NCBI GenBank assembly: GCA_014763545.1
Contig: JACXVD010000008.1
Span: 20,317-84,316 of the forward strand
Direction: 5' to 3'
DNA length: 64,000 bases
From: Sphingomonadales bacterium
Lineage (GTDB): Bacteria; Pseudomonadota; Alphaproteobacteria; Sphingomonadales; Sphingomonadaceae
A program made the position numbers and the translations under genes. The notes beneath the pieces are model-generated. The model saw nothing but the letters and a program-made list of their open reading frames with translations, had not been told where the DNA came from and did no database searches. Positions 41,939 through 49,089 of the stretch are shown in pieces (the stretch's first letter is position 1; each line of letters starts with the position of its first letter).

Positions 41939-42456
41939 GAGACATGATGCGCCATCTCATGAAGCCGGTAGAAGACCGCGTCCGTCTTATGCTGAGCCGT
42001 GCGATTGTCGGCCTGATCGACGACAATCGCACGGCGCAGGCGCTGCAACTCGACCTGTTGAGCGATGAAACGCAGGACGATGTCGAACGCTTCCAGAATT
42101 ATGGCTTCACCAGCCACCCACATCCCGGCGCGGAGGCATTGGTCGGCTTCGTCGGCGGGCTGCGCAGCCACGGCATCGTCTTTGCGGTTGAGGATCGCCG
42201 CTACCGGGCGCGGGCGCTGCAGCAGGGCGAAGTCGCGATCTATGACGATCTCGGCAACATGGTCCTGCTCGGCCGCGAAGCGATCACGGTAACCGGCGTC
42301 GCGCGTGTCGAGGTCGCGGCACCTGTCGTGCTGGTCGACAGCGCGGATTTGCGGCTGGGCGGCGAAGGTGGGGCCAAAATTGCCCGCGTGGGCGACGATG
42401 TCGACCTGGGCACGGGCAAGATCATCACCGGCAGCGACAAGGTAACGGCAGCATGA
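41935..42456 (+). CDS. Baseplate spike protein (Mu gp45-like)
   Basis: 173 residues. An OB-fold N-terminus (FQNYGFTSHPHPGAEALVGF, HGIVFAVEDRRYRAR, LQQGEVAIYDDLGN) precedes a repetitive beta-helix tip, ending in GSDKVTAA. In Mu gp45 the tip binds iron and pierces the outer membrane; the iron-binding histidines of the tip are not obvious here. Confidence 0.88.
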   Translation: MRDMMRHLMKPVEDRVRLMLSRAIVGLIDDNRTAQALQLDLLSDETQDDVERFQNYGFTSHPHPGAEALVGFVGGLRSHGIVFAVEDRRYRARALQQGEVAIYDDLGNMVLLGREAITVTGVARVEVAAPVVLVDSADLRLGGEGGAKIARVGDDVDLGTGKIITGSDKVTAA

Positions 42457-42974
42457 CCGACCTTGCTCTCATCTGGACTGCGGATGCGATGTCGGCGGAT
42501 TTGGCCCTACAGGGCGGCCAGCTGGTCACCGATGACGGGATGCGTACTGCGATCCTGATCTCCCTATTCAGCGATGCTCGGGCGGCCGAAGATGCCGAAT
42601 TGCCCGAAGATGGCGCCGATCGCCGGGGATGGTGGGGCGATACGCTGGCCGAAAATGCCGGGCCACTCGCCGGCACAGCCCGCGACCGCAATCGGATCGG
42701 CTCGCAATTGTGGCTGCTGGCGCGCGCCAAGGTGACGGCCGCAGTAGTCAGCCGTGCACGGCAATATTGCGAAGAGGCGCTGGAATGGATTGTTCGCGAC
42801 GGGATTGCCTCGGCTGTGCGGGTGTCGGTCGAAGCGCGGCCATCGGCCAGCCGATCGGCCCTGCTGGCGATTTCGGTCGAGATCGATCGACCAGCCGGCC
42901 CGAGCCGCCAACGCCATGATTTCACCTGGGACGCTTCGACCGGCGACCTGACGATCGATGGGGATCCTGCATGA
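42453..42974 (+). CDS. Baseplate protein (Mu gp46-like)
   Basis: 173 residues. LALIWTADAMSADLALQGGQ, DGMRTAILISLFSDARA and RRGWWGDTLAENAG match the gp46 family, a gp25-like wedge protein that starts sheath assembly. Intact, coupled by ATGA overlaps. Confidence 0.88.
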   Translation: MTDLALIWTADAMSADLALQGGQLVTDDGMRTAILISLFSDARAAEDAELPEDGADRRGWWGDTLAENAGPLAGTARDRNRIGSQLWLLARAKVTAAVVSRARQYCEEALEWIVRDGIASAVRVSVEARPSASRSALLAISVEIDRPAGPSRQRHDFTWDASTGDLTIDGDPA

Positions 42975-44020
42975 GCTTCAGCCGACCCACCCTGAGCGAA
43001 ATCATCGAACGTGCCCGAGGCGATATTGCCAGCCGCCTGCCCGGCGCCGATGCCCAGCTTCGCCATTCGGTGCTCGACGTGTTGGCGCGAATGCATTCCG
43101 GGGCCGCTGCGTCACTGTATGGCTATCTCGACTATCTGGCGCTGCAGCTGATGCCCGACACGGCGGAAGGCGCCTATCTCAACCGCTGGTCCTCGATCTG
43201 GGGGATCAGGCGCAAGGCAGCGACACAGGCGACTGCGAATGCAATTGCGACCGGCAATGCAGGAGCATCGATCGCCAAGGGAGTTCAGGCGTTGCGCATC
43301 GACGGCGCGGCCTACGAGGTCATCGCGGACGCGGCCATCGCCGGTGGCACAGCGACACTGCAGATCAGGGCGGTGGATGCCGGACCCGCCACAAGCCTGA
43401 CCGATGGGACCGAGCTGACTTTCGTTCAGCCGGTTGCAGGGGTGAACGCGGCGATCACGGTAGACGGTCCCGGTGTTCCGGGGGTCGATGAGGAGAGCGA
43501 CGAGGCGCTGCTGGCGCGCCTGCTCGCGCGAATTCGCCAGCAGCCCAAGGGCGGGGCCGCCCACGACTATGTCGCATGGGCACTGGCGCAGCCCGGCGTG
43601 ACGCGTGCCTGGGCATGGGCCGGATGGATGGGGGCCGGCACGGTCGGGCTCAGTTTCGTCATGGATGATCGCGAGGATATCCTGCCCCTGCCAGCGGATA
43701 TCGAAGCGGTGCAGGCGGCGATCGACGCGGTGCGGCCGGTGACCGCTGAATTGTATGTCTTCGCCCCGGCAGCTGAGCCGGTCGATTTCGTACTGCGGAT
43801 TACGCCGGACAACGCGGCTACCCGTGCGGCGATCGTTGCCGAGCTGGCCGATCTGTTCACTCGGGAAGCCGAGCCTGGTGGCACCATCTATCTCAGCCGG
43901 ATTGGTGAAGCGATCAGCCTGGCGGAGGGTGAATTCCAGCATCGTATCGAAGTGCCGGCGGCGGACTACACGGCCGCAGTGGGCGCGATGCCGATGCTCG
44001 GCGAGGTGACCTTCCTGTGA
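42971..44020 (+). CDS. Baseplate wedge protein J-like (Mu gp47)
   Basis: 349 residues. RPTLSEIIERARGDIASRLP, DYLALQLMPDTAEGAYLNRW, DEESDEALLARLLARIRQQP and GTVGLSFVMDD are features of the baseplate J/gp47 family. It links wedges to the fibre network. Confidence 0.92.
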   Translation: MSFSRPTLSEIIERARGDIASRLPGADAQLRHSVLDVLARMHSGAAASLYGYLDYLALQLMPDTAEGAYLNRWSSIWGIRRKAATQATANAIATGNAGASIAKGVQALRIDGAAYEVIADAAIAGGTATLQIRAVDAGPATSLTDGTELTFVQPVAGVNAAITVDGPGVPGVDEESDEALLARLLARIRQQPKGGAAHDYVAWALAQPGVTRAWAWAGWMGAGTVGLSFVMDDREDILPLPADIEAVQAAIDAVRPVTAELYVFAPAAEPVDFVLRITPDNAATRAAIVAELADLFTREAEPGGTIYLSRIGEAISLAEGEFQHRIEVPAADYTAAVGAMPMLGEVTFL

Positions 44021-44676
44021 CGGTAGATATCCAGCAGCGCGATGGACCGGCCTACGCGAACCAGCTGGCGCAGCTGCTGCCGCGCGGGGCCGCATGGGAG
44101 GTTGCGCCTGACAGCTTGCGTGCGCGCCTGCTGGAGGCTTTGGCGGAAGAGTTTGCGCGAATCGATGGTCGCGGCGGTGCGTTGCTGGACGAGGCCGATC
44201 CGCGCACCACACTGGAGCTGCTGCCGGACTGGGAACGGGTTGCCGGGCTGCCGGACAGTTGCACGGGGGCGCCGGACAGTGTGCAGGAACGGCAGGTCGC
44301 GCTGCGCGAAAAGCTCACCGGTGTGGCTGGACAGAATGCGGCCGCCTTCATCGAGGCGGCAGCCAGGATCGGCTATGTAATCACGATCGAAGAGCACCGA
44401 CCGGCGCGGATGGGCATGCGCCTTGGGGAACGGCTCAACGGCGCAGACTGGGCCTACACCTGGACTGCAAGGATCAGCCCGTTCGACAGCTATCTCGAAG
44501 AGGCCAGCTTCTTGGCCCAGGCGCGTCTTGGCGATCGCCTGGGCGTGCGCCTGCGCGGGTTCGGGGCGCTGGACGTCGAATGCGTGATCCGCCGAATGGC
44601 CCCTGCCCACACCATCGTGCTGTTCGCTTACGACGTAGAGCCGACCGCAGCGATGTGGATGGATTTCACCGCATGA
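44017..44676 (+). CDS. Baseplate protein (Mu gp48-like, DUF2313)
   Basis: 219 residues. QLAQLLPRGAAWEVAPDSLR, LLDEADPRTTLELLPDWERV and CVIRRMAPAHTIVLFAY match DUF2313, the gpI-like protein that connects baseplate to tail fibres. ATGA overlap with gp47. Confidence 0.9.
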   Translation: MTVDIQQRDGPAYANQLAQLLPRGAAWEVAPDSLRARLLEALAEEFARIDGRGGALLDEADPRTTLELLPDWERVAGLPDSCTGAPDSVQERQVALREKLTGVAGQNAAAFIEAAARIGYVITIEEHRPARMGMRLGERLNGADWAYTWTARISPFDSYLEEASFLAQARLGDRLGVRLRGFGALDVECVIRRMAPAHTIVLFAYDVEPTAAMWMDFTA

Positions 44677-44691
44677 CAAGGGAGTTTCGAC

Positions 44692-45384
44692 ATGCATCGC
44701 ATTGACACGCCGGGATCTGTGGACGGCAAGTTTCAGGATGGCAATCCCGCCATCGGCCAACAGGCCACTCAGCTGCTCTCCGCATGGTTCAACGATGTCC
44801 AGGAGACATTGGCCTATGTGATCGAACAGCAGGGCATCGTGCTGGAGAAAGGCGACAATACCCAGCTGCGTGCCGCGATCATCGCGCTCATTGCCGGGGT
44901 GGTGGGCGATGGTGCCGGGGCTGTCCCGACTACCAGGACGGTGACCGGTGCAGGCCTGCTGGCAGGCCAGGGCGGCGCACTCGCCGCCGACCTGATCTTC
45001 ACCCTCGCGAAAGCTGCTGCCGCCGATCTGATTGCAGGCGCGGACGATGCAAAGGTGGCTACGCCACTCGGGATCGCCCAGGCCTTTGCCCCGGTTCTGG
45101 GCACCAACAGCTACTGGCGCGGCCCCGGCGGTATTCTTTTCCAGACCGGCAAGCTGCGTGGCGCTTTCTCGGAAGGTTCGGTTTCGATCACCTTCCCGAC
45201 CACCTTCACCACCGCCTGCGCGGGCATCATCCCGGTCGCGGTGAACCAAGCCGGCAACAATGACTACGACATCAATTGCCAGAACGTCAGCCAGTCCAAC
45301 TCGGGCGCGGTGATCTTCTTCAATTACGACGGGTCGGGCGCGAACACGATCAGCGGCCTCGACTACATCGCATTCGGAAAGTGA
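44692..45384 (+). CDS. Tail fibre protein with gp53-like C-terminal domain
   Basis: 230 residues. The N-terminal adhesion part (MHRIDTPGSVDGKFQDGNPA, LSAWFNDVQETLAYVIEQQG) is typical of short phage fibres; the C-terminus (GILFQTGKLRGAFSEGSVSI, TFPTTFTTACAGIIPVAVN) is the gp53-like receptor-binding domain. Much shorter than Mu gpS. Together with the SGNH protein it likely decides host range. Confidence 0.85.
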   Translation: MHRIDTPGSVDGKFQDGNPAIGQQATQLLSAWFNDVQETLAYVIEQQGIVLEKGDNTQLRAAIIALIAGVVGDGAGAVPTTRTVTGAGLLAGQGGALAADLIFTLAKAAAADLIAGADDAKVATPLGIAQAFAPVLGTNSYWRGPGGILFQTGKLRGAFSEGSVSITFPTTFTTACAGIIPVAVNQAGNNDYDINCQNVSQSNSGAVIFFNYDGSGANTISGLDYIAFGK

Positions 45385-45392
45385 GGGGCAAA

Positions 45393-45848
45393 ATGGCTAT
45401 CTTCTACAGCGCATCGACCAACTCGTTCTTCGACGAGGCGATCCACGGCCCGCGTTCGATCGAGCAGGTCCAGTCAACTGCCGAGCGCAAGGCGGGAAAG
45501 CGCCCGGCGCTTGTGCCAAACCCGGATTGCCTGATCCCCGAAGATGCGGTGGAAATCAGCGCGGCCGAACACCAGAAGCTGCTGGCAGCACAGGGCCAGA
45601 ACTGGGTTATCGCCGCCAGCGGTGGTCGACCTGTCATGGTGGAGCGGGACACCGACCCCGAGGAACGCCGCGCTCTGCGCCGCCGTGAGCGCGATCGTCG
45701 CCTCGCGGCTAGCGACTGGACGCAACTCCCCGATGCGCCGCTCGCCGCCACGCCGCGAGACGAATGGTCAGCCTATCGCCAGGCGCTGCGCGACCTCGAC
45801 ATGGATTCCAGCGACTGGCCCCTGCCACCTGCGACGGTGGCTGTGTGA
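45393..45848 (+). CDS. Tail fibre assembly-type protein
   Basis: 151 residues. MAIFYSASTNSFFDEAIHGP and IPEDAVEISAAEHQKLLAAQ are like tail fibre assembly chaperones that follow fibre genes. The charged middle (ERRALRRRERDRRLAASDWT) and the DMDSSDWPLPP end also fit. ATG 45393 follows GAGGGG. Confidence 0.82.
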   Translation: MAIFYSASTNSFFDEAIHGPRSIEQVQSTAERKAGKRPALVPNPDCLIPEDAVEISAAEHQKLLAAQGQNWVIAASGGRPVMVERDTDPEERRALRRRERDRRLAASDWTQLPDAPLAATPRDEWSAYRQALRDLDMDSSDWPLPPATVAV

Positions 45849-45884
45849 TGCGGCGCATCCTGATCGCAGTAGCAACGTCAGCAG

Positions 45885-46016
45885 TTGTCGTCTGCCGGTC
45901 GGGACGAGCATCTGAAGGCCGCGCGCTGGATGCTGGTTGCGGAATACGCACAGGTCAGCCTCGACCTGCGCCTTCCCCGAACGGGCCACCACCGCCGCAA
46001 CGCGGCGACTGAATAA
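45885..46016 (+). CDS. Possible small phage protein with overlapping alternative frame
   Basis: A 43-codon frame with TTG start whose product (RDEHLKAARWMLVAEYAQVS, RTGHHRRNAATE) looks like a natural small helical protein. A second frame starting at ATG 45848 on the previous stop (TGATG overlap) has a good start but its last 35 residues look like out-of-frame sequence. A +1 slip near 45900 would join the two good parts. Either a frameshifted gene or the TTG start is used. Confidence 0.35.
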   Translation: MSSAGRDEHLKAARWMLVAEYAQVSLDLRLPRTGHHRRNAATE

Positions 46017-46033
46017 TTTGGGGAATTATAACG

Positions 46034-46606
46034 ATGACCTCTGAAACGGATCTCTTCGGCGATCCTATGATAAAGCGATCGGCGGTCTTCAACGGCCCGC
46101 GTATCCGGCGCGTTCTCACTCGCGAATGGGATGTGAACCTCCCGCGCGCATTGGTTGTTGGGAATAATCCGTCGGATGCTGGCGCAGATCGCGAAGACAA
46201 CACTTCGCGTTGGTGGAACCGATGGTTCATGCACTGGGGCTTCGGCTCATATGACGCGATGAATCTCAATCCGTTTGTCACGTCCGACCCAGCAGTGGCC
46301 TACCGAATAGCGGAGGCCGCGTGGCAGGGGCCGAATTGGGACGATCGCGATGAGCTTCACCACAATATTGACGCTGTGGGGCGCGCTGCGAAGAAGGCCG
46401 ACAAGGTATTCGTGTGCTGGGGCGCGATCGCTCGCGACGACATGCTGATCGAGTCGGTTGTCGAGGCAATCCAGTGCGACGTTGAGCCGTGGCCTGATCT
46501 TTGGTGCTGGGGGAAGACTAAGCATGGAGCGCCAAAACACCCAATGGCGCGCGGAAAGCATCGCGTTGATCCGCTCACCCCAGCAATTTTGTGGAGGCGA
46601 GCATGA
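46034..46606 (+). CDS. DUF1643 protein, right-end cargo
   Basis: 190 residues. The DUF1643 landmarks are present: LVVGNNPSDAGADREDNTSR, YDAMNLNPFVTSDPAVAY, VFVCWGAIARDD and WCWGKTKHGAPKHPMARG. The family occurs widely in bacteria and phages without a proven function; some members lie beside DNA-modification genes, and here a methylase stump follows. Lower GC than the late genes suggests separate acquisition. Upstream GGGAAT may be the ribosome site. Confidence 0.8.
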   Translation: MTSETDLFGDPMIKRSAVFNGPRIRRVLTREWDVNLPRALVVGNNPSDAGADREDNTSRWWNRWFMHWGFGSYDAMNLNPFVTSDPAVAYRIAEAAWQGPNWDDRDELHHNIDAVGRAAKKADKVFVCWGAIARDDMLIESVVEAIQCDVEPWPDLWCWGKTKHGAPKHPMARGKHRVDPLTPAILWRRA

Positions 46607-46623
46607 TCCGGGCTCAAGCATAG

Positions 46624-46815
46624 CATTCCCATCATGAGCGCCTGAGTGGCGTCTTATTAAGCCTTCGGGGGCGCTTCATTCTGTCGATCAACGACACGCT
46701 TGAGATCCGCGAAATCGGCGCCGACATGGAAAGGATGGAGGTGGACGTGAACTGCCGCTTGAACTGTAAGGTGACACCGGCGCGCGAGCTGATAAGCTCG
46801 GCGGGAAGGGACTAG
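46624..46815 (+). pseudogene. C-terminal remnant of a DNA adenine methylase (Dam/D12 class)
   Basis: The frame from 46624 to TAG 46815 encodes HHERLSGVLLSLRGRFILSI followed by NDTLEIREIGADMERMEVDV and TPARELISS. This is the C-terminal end of D12-class adenine methylases (compare the usual HERL…LKGRFILSLND…EL(V)I). The SAM-binding and DPPY parts are missing, and TAG stands just upstream at 46621-46623. A leftover of a modification gene at the place where Mu carries mom. Confidence 0.72.
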
Positions 46816-46818
46816 CCT

Positions 46819-47109
46819 ATGGATTTCGACCGCTTTATTCATGTCCTATTGCGCGAGATCCGCGCGATCACAGCCGATCATCCGCTCATTTATTATGCGA
46901 TGCGAAGCGATGCTGTGGAGCGTGCGCTGCACGGCATCCATTGGAGCGATGACTGCCGCCCTGACGCACAGGGGGCCAGTCGTGTTGCCAACGAGATCGA
47001 AGATTTCGTCGGCTATCATGGACAACCTCTCCATTATGCAATCAGACTGGACGGTTGGCGCGCGGATTGCGCAGTGGCCCTGAGCCGGGCGCGACGAAAA
47101 GTGCTCTAA
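46819..47109 (+). CDS. Last gene of the prophage, unknown function
   Basis: 96 residues (MDFDRFIHVLLREIRAITAD…). Mixed helical, moderately acidic, no motif recognised. GGGAAGGG 11 bases upstream gives a good ribosome site. It ends 41 bp before the right terminus. Confidence 0.55.
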   Translation: MDFDRFIHVLLREIRAITADHPLIYYAMRSDAVERALHGIHWSDDCRPDAQGASRVANEIEDFVGYHGQPLHYAIRLDGWRADCAVALSRARRKVL

Positions 47110-47150
47110 TATGTCTTGGGAAAGACTCTAAAGTTTCGCGCCGCGCTACA
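47110..47150. promoter_or_regulatory. Right terminus of the prophage (attR)
   Basis: The last 41 bp end in AGTTTCGCGCCGCGCTACA. The GTTTCGCGCCGC part is close to the terminal MuA-binding site of Mu's right end as I recall it. A second similar word CGCGACGAAAAG lies at 47091-47102 inside the last gene. Confidence 0.7.
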
Positions 47151-47155
47151 GCCTC
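47151..47155. repeat. Target-site duplication GCCTC, right copy
   Basis: Second copy of the 5-bp target sequence, immediately after the terminal ACA. See the left copy at 6423-6427. Confidence 0.92.
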
Positions 47156-47194
47156 GAGCCCGAGATAGGCGACGGTGCGAACCAGTGCGACCAA
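47151..47194 (-). pseudogene. comM: comM 5' end, first 14 codons separated from the rest by the prophage
   Basis: Read on the minus strand from TTG at 47194 the codons give MVALVRTVAYLGLE and then GC, which joins exactly to G-CGC-AGC-GTG at 6422 to give LGLEARSVEVQCQLAPG. ComM proteins as I know them start MVA…TVAYLGLEAR.VEVQ. AGGGGG lies 5 nt before the TTG. In the lysogen the frame runs on into phage sequence, giving a short useless peptide. Confidence 0.9.
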
Positions 47195-47352
47195 CGATAC
47201 CCCCTGTTTGTTCTCGGCCCTTGTGGCGGGATTCGCCTTGCGAGTCGAGGGGTTAAGCGTTCCGCGCCGCGCGGCACCGCGATTATCGCTAACCGGATTG
47301 CAAGCATATCGCTTGGCGATTGCGTTACGCGCCCGGGTGCAAGACCCCGGTC

Positions 47353-48105
47353 ATGCGCAGCATCGTCGCCCTGATCCTGGCCTGTCTCGCCCTCTTCGCC
47401 CCATCCGCGTATGCGGGCGAGGTGGTGTACGAGGTCACGATCACGGAAGAATGGGTCGAGGCCCCGGCTTCGGGCCGCTTCGTCGTTGCACCGCCCGCCG
47501 CGCTACCCGCCACGATCGCCACCTACGGTCCATTCCGTGTGGTCGACGGGCACAGGGCGGTGCTGGCCGGAGCGACCGACAGCCGCAGCCCGGCCCTGTT
47601 CGCGGCGATGCTGCGCGACTATCCCGGTATCGCCGTGCTCGACATGGTCGAGTGCCCCGGCACGTCGGACGACTGGGCGAATCTCAAACTCGGCCGGATG
47701 ATTCGCGCCGCAGGCATCGCCACGCATGTCCCGGCGGGCGGTTCGGTCCGCTCGGGCGGGGTCGAATTGTTCCTGGCCGGGGCGCAGCGCCAGGTCGATG
47801 ACGGGGCCGAATTCGCGGTGCATAGCTGGATGGATATCTATGGCCGGCAGGCGAAGGATTTCGCCCCCGATGCGCCGCAGAACCGCGCCTATACCGACTA
47901 TTACCGCGAAATGGGCATGACGCCGGAGGGCGCACGCGATTTCTACGAGATGACCAATTCCACCCCGTTCGCACAGGCGCACTGGATGGATGCGGACGAG
48001 ATGCGCGGCTGGCTTGCCCGCAGCGAAGCCGCTATCGCCCCCGCACGGCAGCAATCGGACATGCCGAAGCTCGCCTATCTTGACTTGGCAGCGGCAAGCT
48101 ACTAA
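47353..48105 (+). CDS. Secreted ClpP/crotonase-like protein
   Basis: 250 residues with signal peptide MRSIVALILACLALFAPSAYA. The middle resembles periplasmic ClpP-like proteins: an LGRMIRAAGIATHVP strand-helix, SVRSGGVELFLAGAQRQV where the nucleophile serine is expected (Ser in RSGG), and the histidine in FAVHSW. It probably is a serine-hydrolase-type protein of the envelope. ATG 47353 starts at the signal peptide. Divergent from comM across 158 bp that should hold both promoters. Confidence 0.68.
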   Translation: MRSIVALILACLALFAPSAYAGEVVYEVTITEEWVEAPASGRFVVAPPAALPATIATYGPFRVVDGHRAVLAGATDSRSPALFAAMLRDYPGIAVLDMVECPGTSDDWANLKLGRMIRAAGIATHVPAGGSVRSGGVELFLAGAQRQVDDGAEFAVHSWMDIYGRQAKDFAPDAPQNRAYTDYYREMGMTPEGARDFYEMTNSTPFAQAHWMDADEMRGWLARSEAAIAPARQQSDMPKLAYLDLAAASY

Positions 48106-48118
48106 CCGCGCGGCTCTT

Positions 48119-48149
48119 AAAGGCGGTCGCCGCTTCGGCGGCCCTTTTT
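48119..48149 (+). terminator. Rho-independent terminator
   Basis: GCCGC-TTCG-GCGGC hairpin, extended by AAAGG/CCTTT, followed by TTTTT at 48145-48149. It closes the ClpP-like gene 14 bp after its stop and insulates rpmH. Confidence 0.82.
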
Positions 48150-48171
48150 GTTTACGGATTTCGAGGACGAC

Positions 48172-48306
48172 ATGAAGCGGACTTTCCAGCCCTCCAACCT
48201 GGTGCGCAAGCGCCGCCACGGTTTCTTCGCGCGCAAGGCGACCCCCGGTGGCCGCAAGGTGCTGCGCGCCCGCCGCGGTCGCGGCCGCAAGAACCTCTGC
48301 GCGTAA
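48172..48306 (+). CDS. rpmH: 50S ribosomal protein L34
   Basis: 44 residues: [20 protein letters not shown] then [20 protein letters not shown]. Full length and canonical. GAGGACG upstream. It opens the conserved rpmH-rnpA-yidD-yidC cluster. No DnaA boxes or dnaA are seen nearby, so this is not evidence for the origin. Confidence 0.97.
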   Translation: MKRTFQPSNLVRKRRHGFFARKATPGGRKVLRARRGRGRKNLCA

Positions 48307-48315
48307 CGGTTTTTC

Positions 48316-48414
48316 GCAAGCGCACCTGCGCTTGCGTCCTCGCTGCGACCTCCGGCTGTGCCGGAGCAGCTGCGGGCGGCCGGTCGGCCTTGCGGGCTCC
48401 CCAAGGGGAGCCCG
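48316..48414. repeat. Three consecutive perfect hairpins between rpmH and rnpA
   Basis: GCAAGCGCA-CC-TGCGCTTGC (48316-48335), CTCCGGC-TGT-GCCGGAG (48350-48366) and CGGGCTCCCC-AA-GGGGAGCCCG (48393-48414). All arms pair without mismatch. They may set the ratio of L34 to RNase P protein by mRNA processing or attenuation, or be extragenic palindromes. Confidence 0.75.
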
Positions 48415-48435
48415 TTGCCGTATGGGATACCCGCC

Positions 48436-48849
48436 GTGACTGAACCTGCCCCCAAGCCGAGCGTCATCCGCAAGCGGGCCGATTTCCTTGCCGCGAATCG
48501 GGGCATCCGGGTTGCGCGCCCGGGTTTCGTGCTGCTGGCACGGCCCAATGGGCTGGGCGAAGTCCGCTATGGCATCACCGTCACCCGGAAAATCGGCAAC
48601 GCGGTGGTGCGCAACCGCATGAAGCGGCGCTTTCGCGAATTGCTGCGCGCTGCCCTGCCGCTTGAAGGGCTAGCAGGGCATGACCATGTATTGATCGGTC
48701 GCGAAGGCGGGGTCGAGCGCGACTTTGCCCGGCTGCGGGAGGAACTGTCGATGGCGCTGACCCGCGCAGGCGAAGGCAAGGGCGATCCGCCGCGCGGCGC
48801 GCGCGGGCCGCGCCGCCAGCCCGGCAAAATGCACGGGCGCGGGCGGTGA
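48436..48849 (+). CDS. rnpA: Ribonuclease P protein component
   Basis: 137 residues from GTG 48436. [20 protein letters not shown] and [20 protein letters not shown] (the RNR motif that binds P RNA) define it. The C-terminus has an extra basic, Gly/Pro-rich tail. Starts further upstream are in hairpin DNA and not likely. With RNase P RNA it matures tRNA 5' ends. Confidence 0.95.
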   Translation: MTEPAPKPSVIRKRADFLAANRGIRVARPGFVLLARPNGLGEVRYGITVTRKIGNAVVRNRMKRRFRELLRAALPLEGLAGHDHVLIGREGGVERDFARLREELSMALTRAGEGKGDPPRGARGPRRQPGKMHGRGR

Positions 48850-49055
48850 AACACATCCTCATCTTCATCGCGCGGGCCTGGCAATGGGGCCCGTCGCGCA
48901 TCCTGCCGCCATCCTGCCGCTATGCACCCACCTGCTCGCAATATGCGATCGAGGCGCTGCAAAAGCATGGCGCGATCAAGGGTGGATGGCTGGCGTTGAA
49001 GCGGCTATTGCGCTGCCACCCTTGGGGCGGGCACGGTTACGACCCGGTCCCCTGA
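48846..49055 (+). CDS. yidD: Membrane protein insertion efficiency factor YidD
   Basis: 69 residues, GTG start overlapping the rnpA stop by 4 bp. [20 protein letters not shown] and [12 protein letters not shown] are the invariant YidD motifs. It assists YidC at the inner membrane. Confidence 0.95.
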   Translation: MKHILIFIARAWQWGPSRILPPSCRYAPTCSQYAIEALQKHGAIKGGWLALKRLLRCHPWGGHGYDPVP

Positions 49056-49089
49056 CAACAGATAGACGTAGAGACGACGGGATCCCATC

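Larger units (their letters stand above)
6428..47150 (+). mobile_element. Mu-like transposable prophage, 40.7 kb, inserted in comM
   Basis: The left end is TGTTAGGGGACACTAGGGG and the right end, read inward from the other side, is TGTAGCGCGGCGCGAAAC; both start 5'-TGT. The right terminus resembles the right end of phage Mu as I recall it (…GCGCCGCTTCA). Inside are recognisable homologues of Mu Ner, A, B, GemA, Mor, gp27-gp29, F, I/Z, T, gp36, G, gp37, gp38, L, M, gp41/42, tape measure, N, P and gp45-gp48, in Mu order. All structural genes looked intact except the F gene extension and a methylase stump at the right end, so the element may be functional. Accessory genes are noted individually. 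Confidence 0.95.

Noticed and set aside
6428..47150. Site-specific integrase-type prophage using a tRNA or comM att core
   Set aside because: No tyrosine or serine integrase and no tRNA gene seen; the 5-bp duplication, TG…CA ends and A/B genes show transposition.
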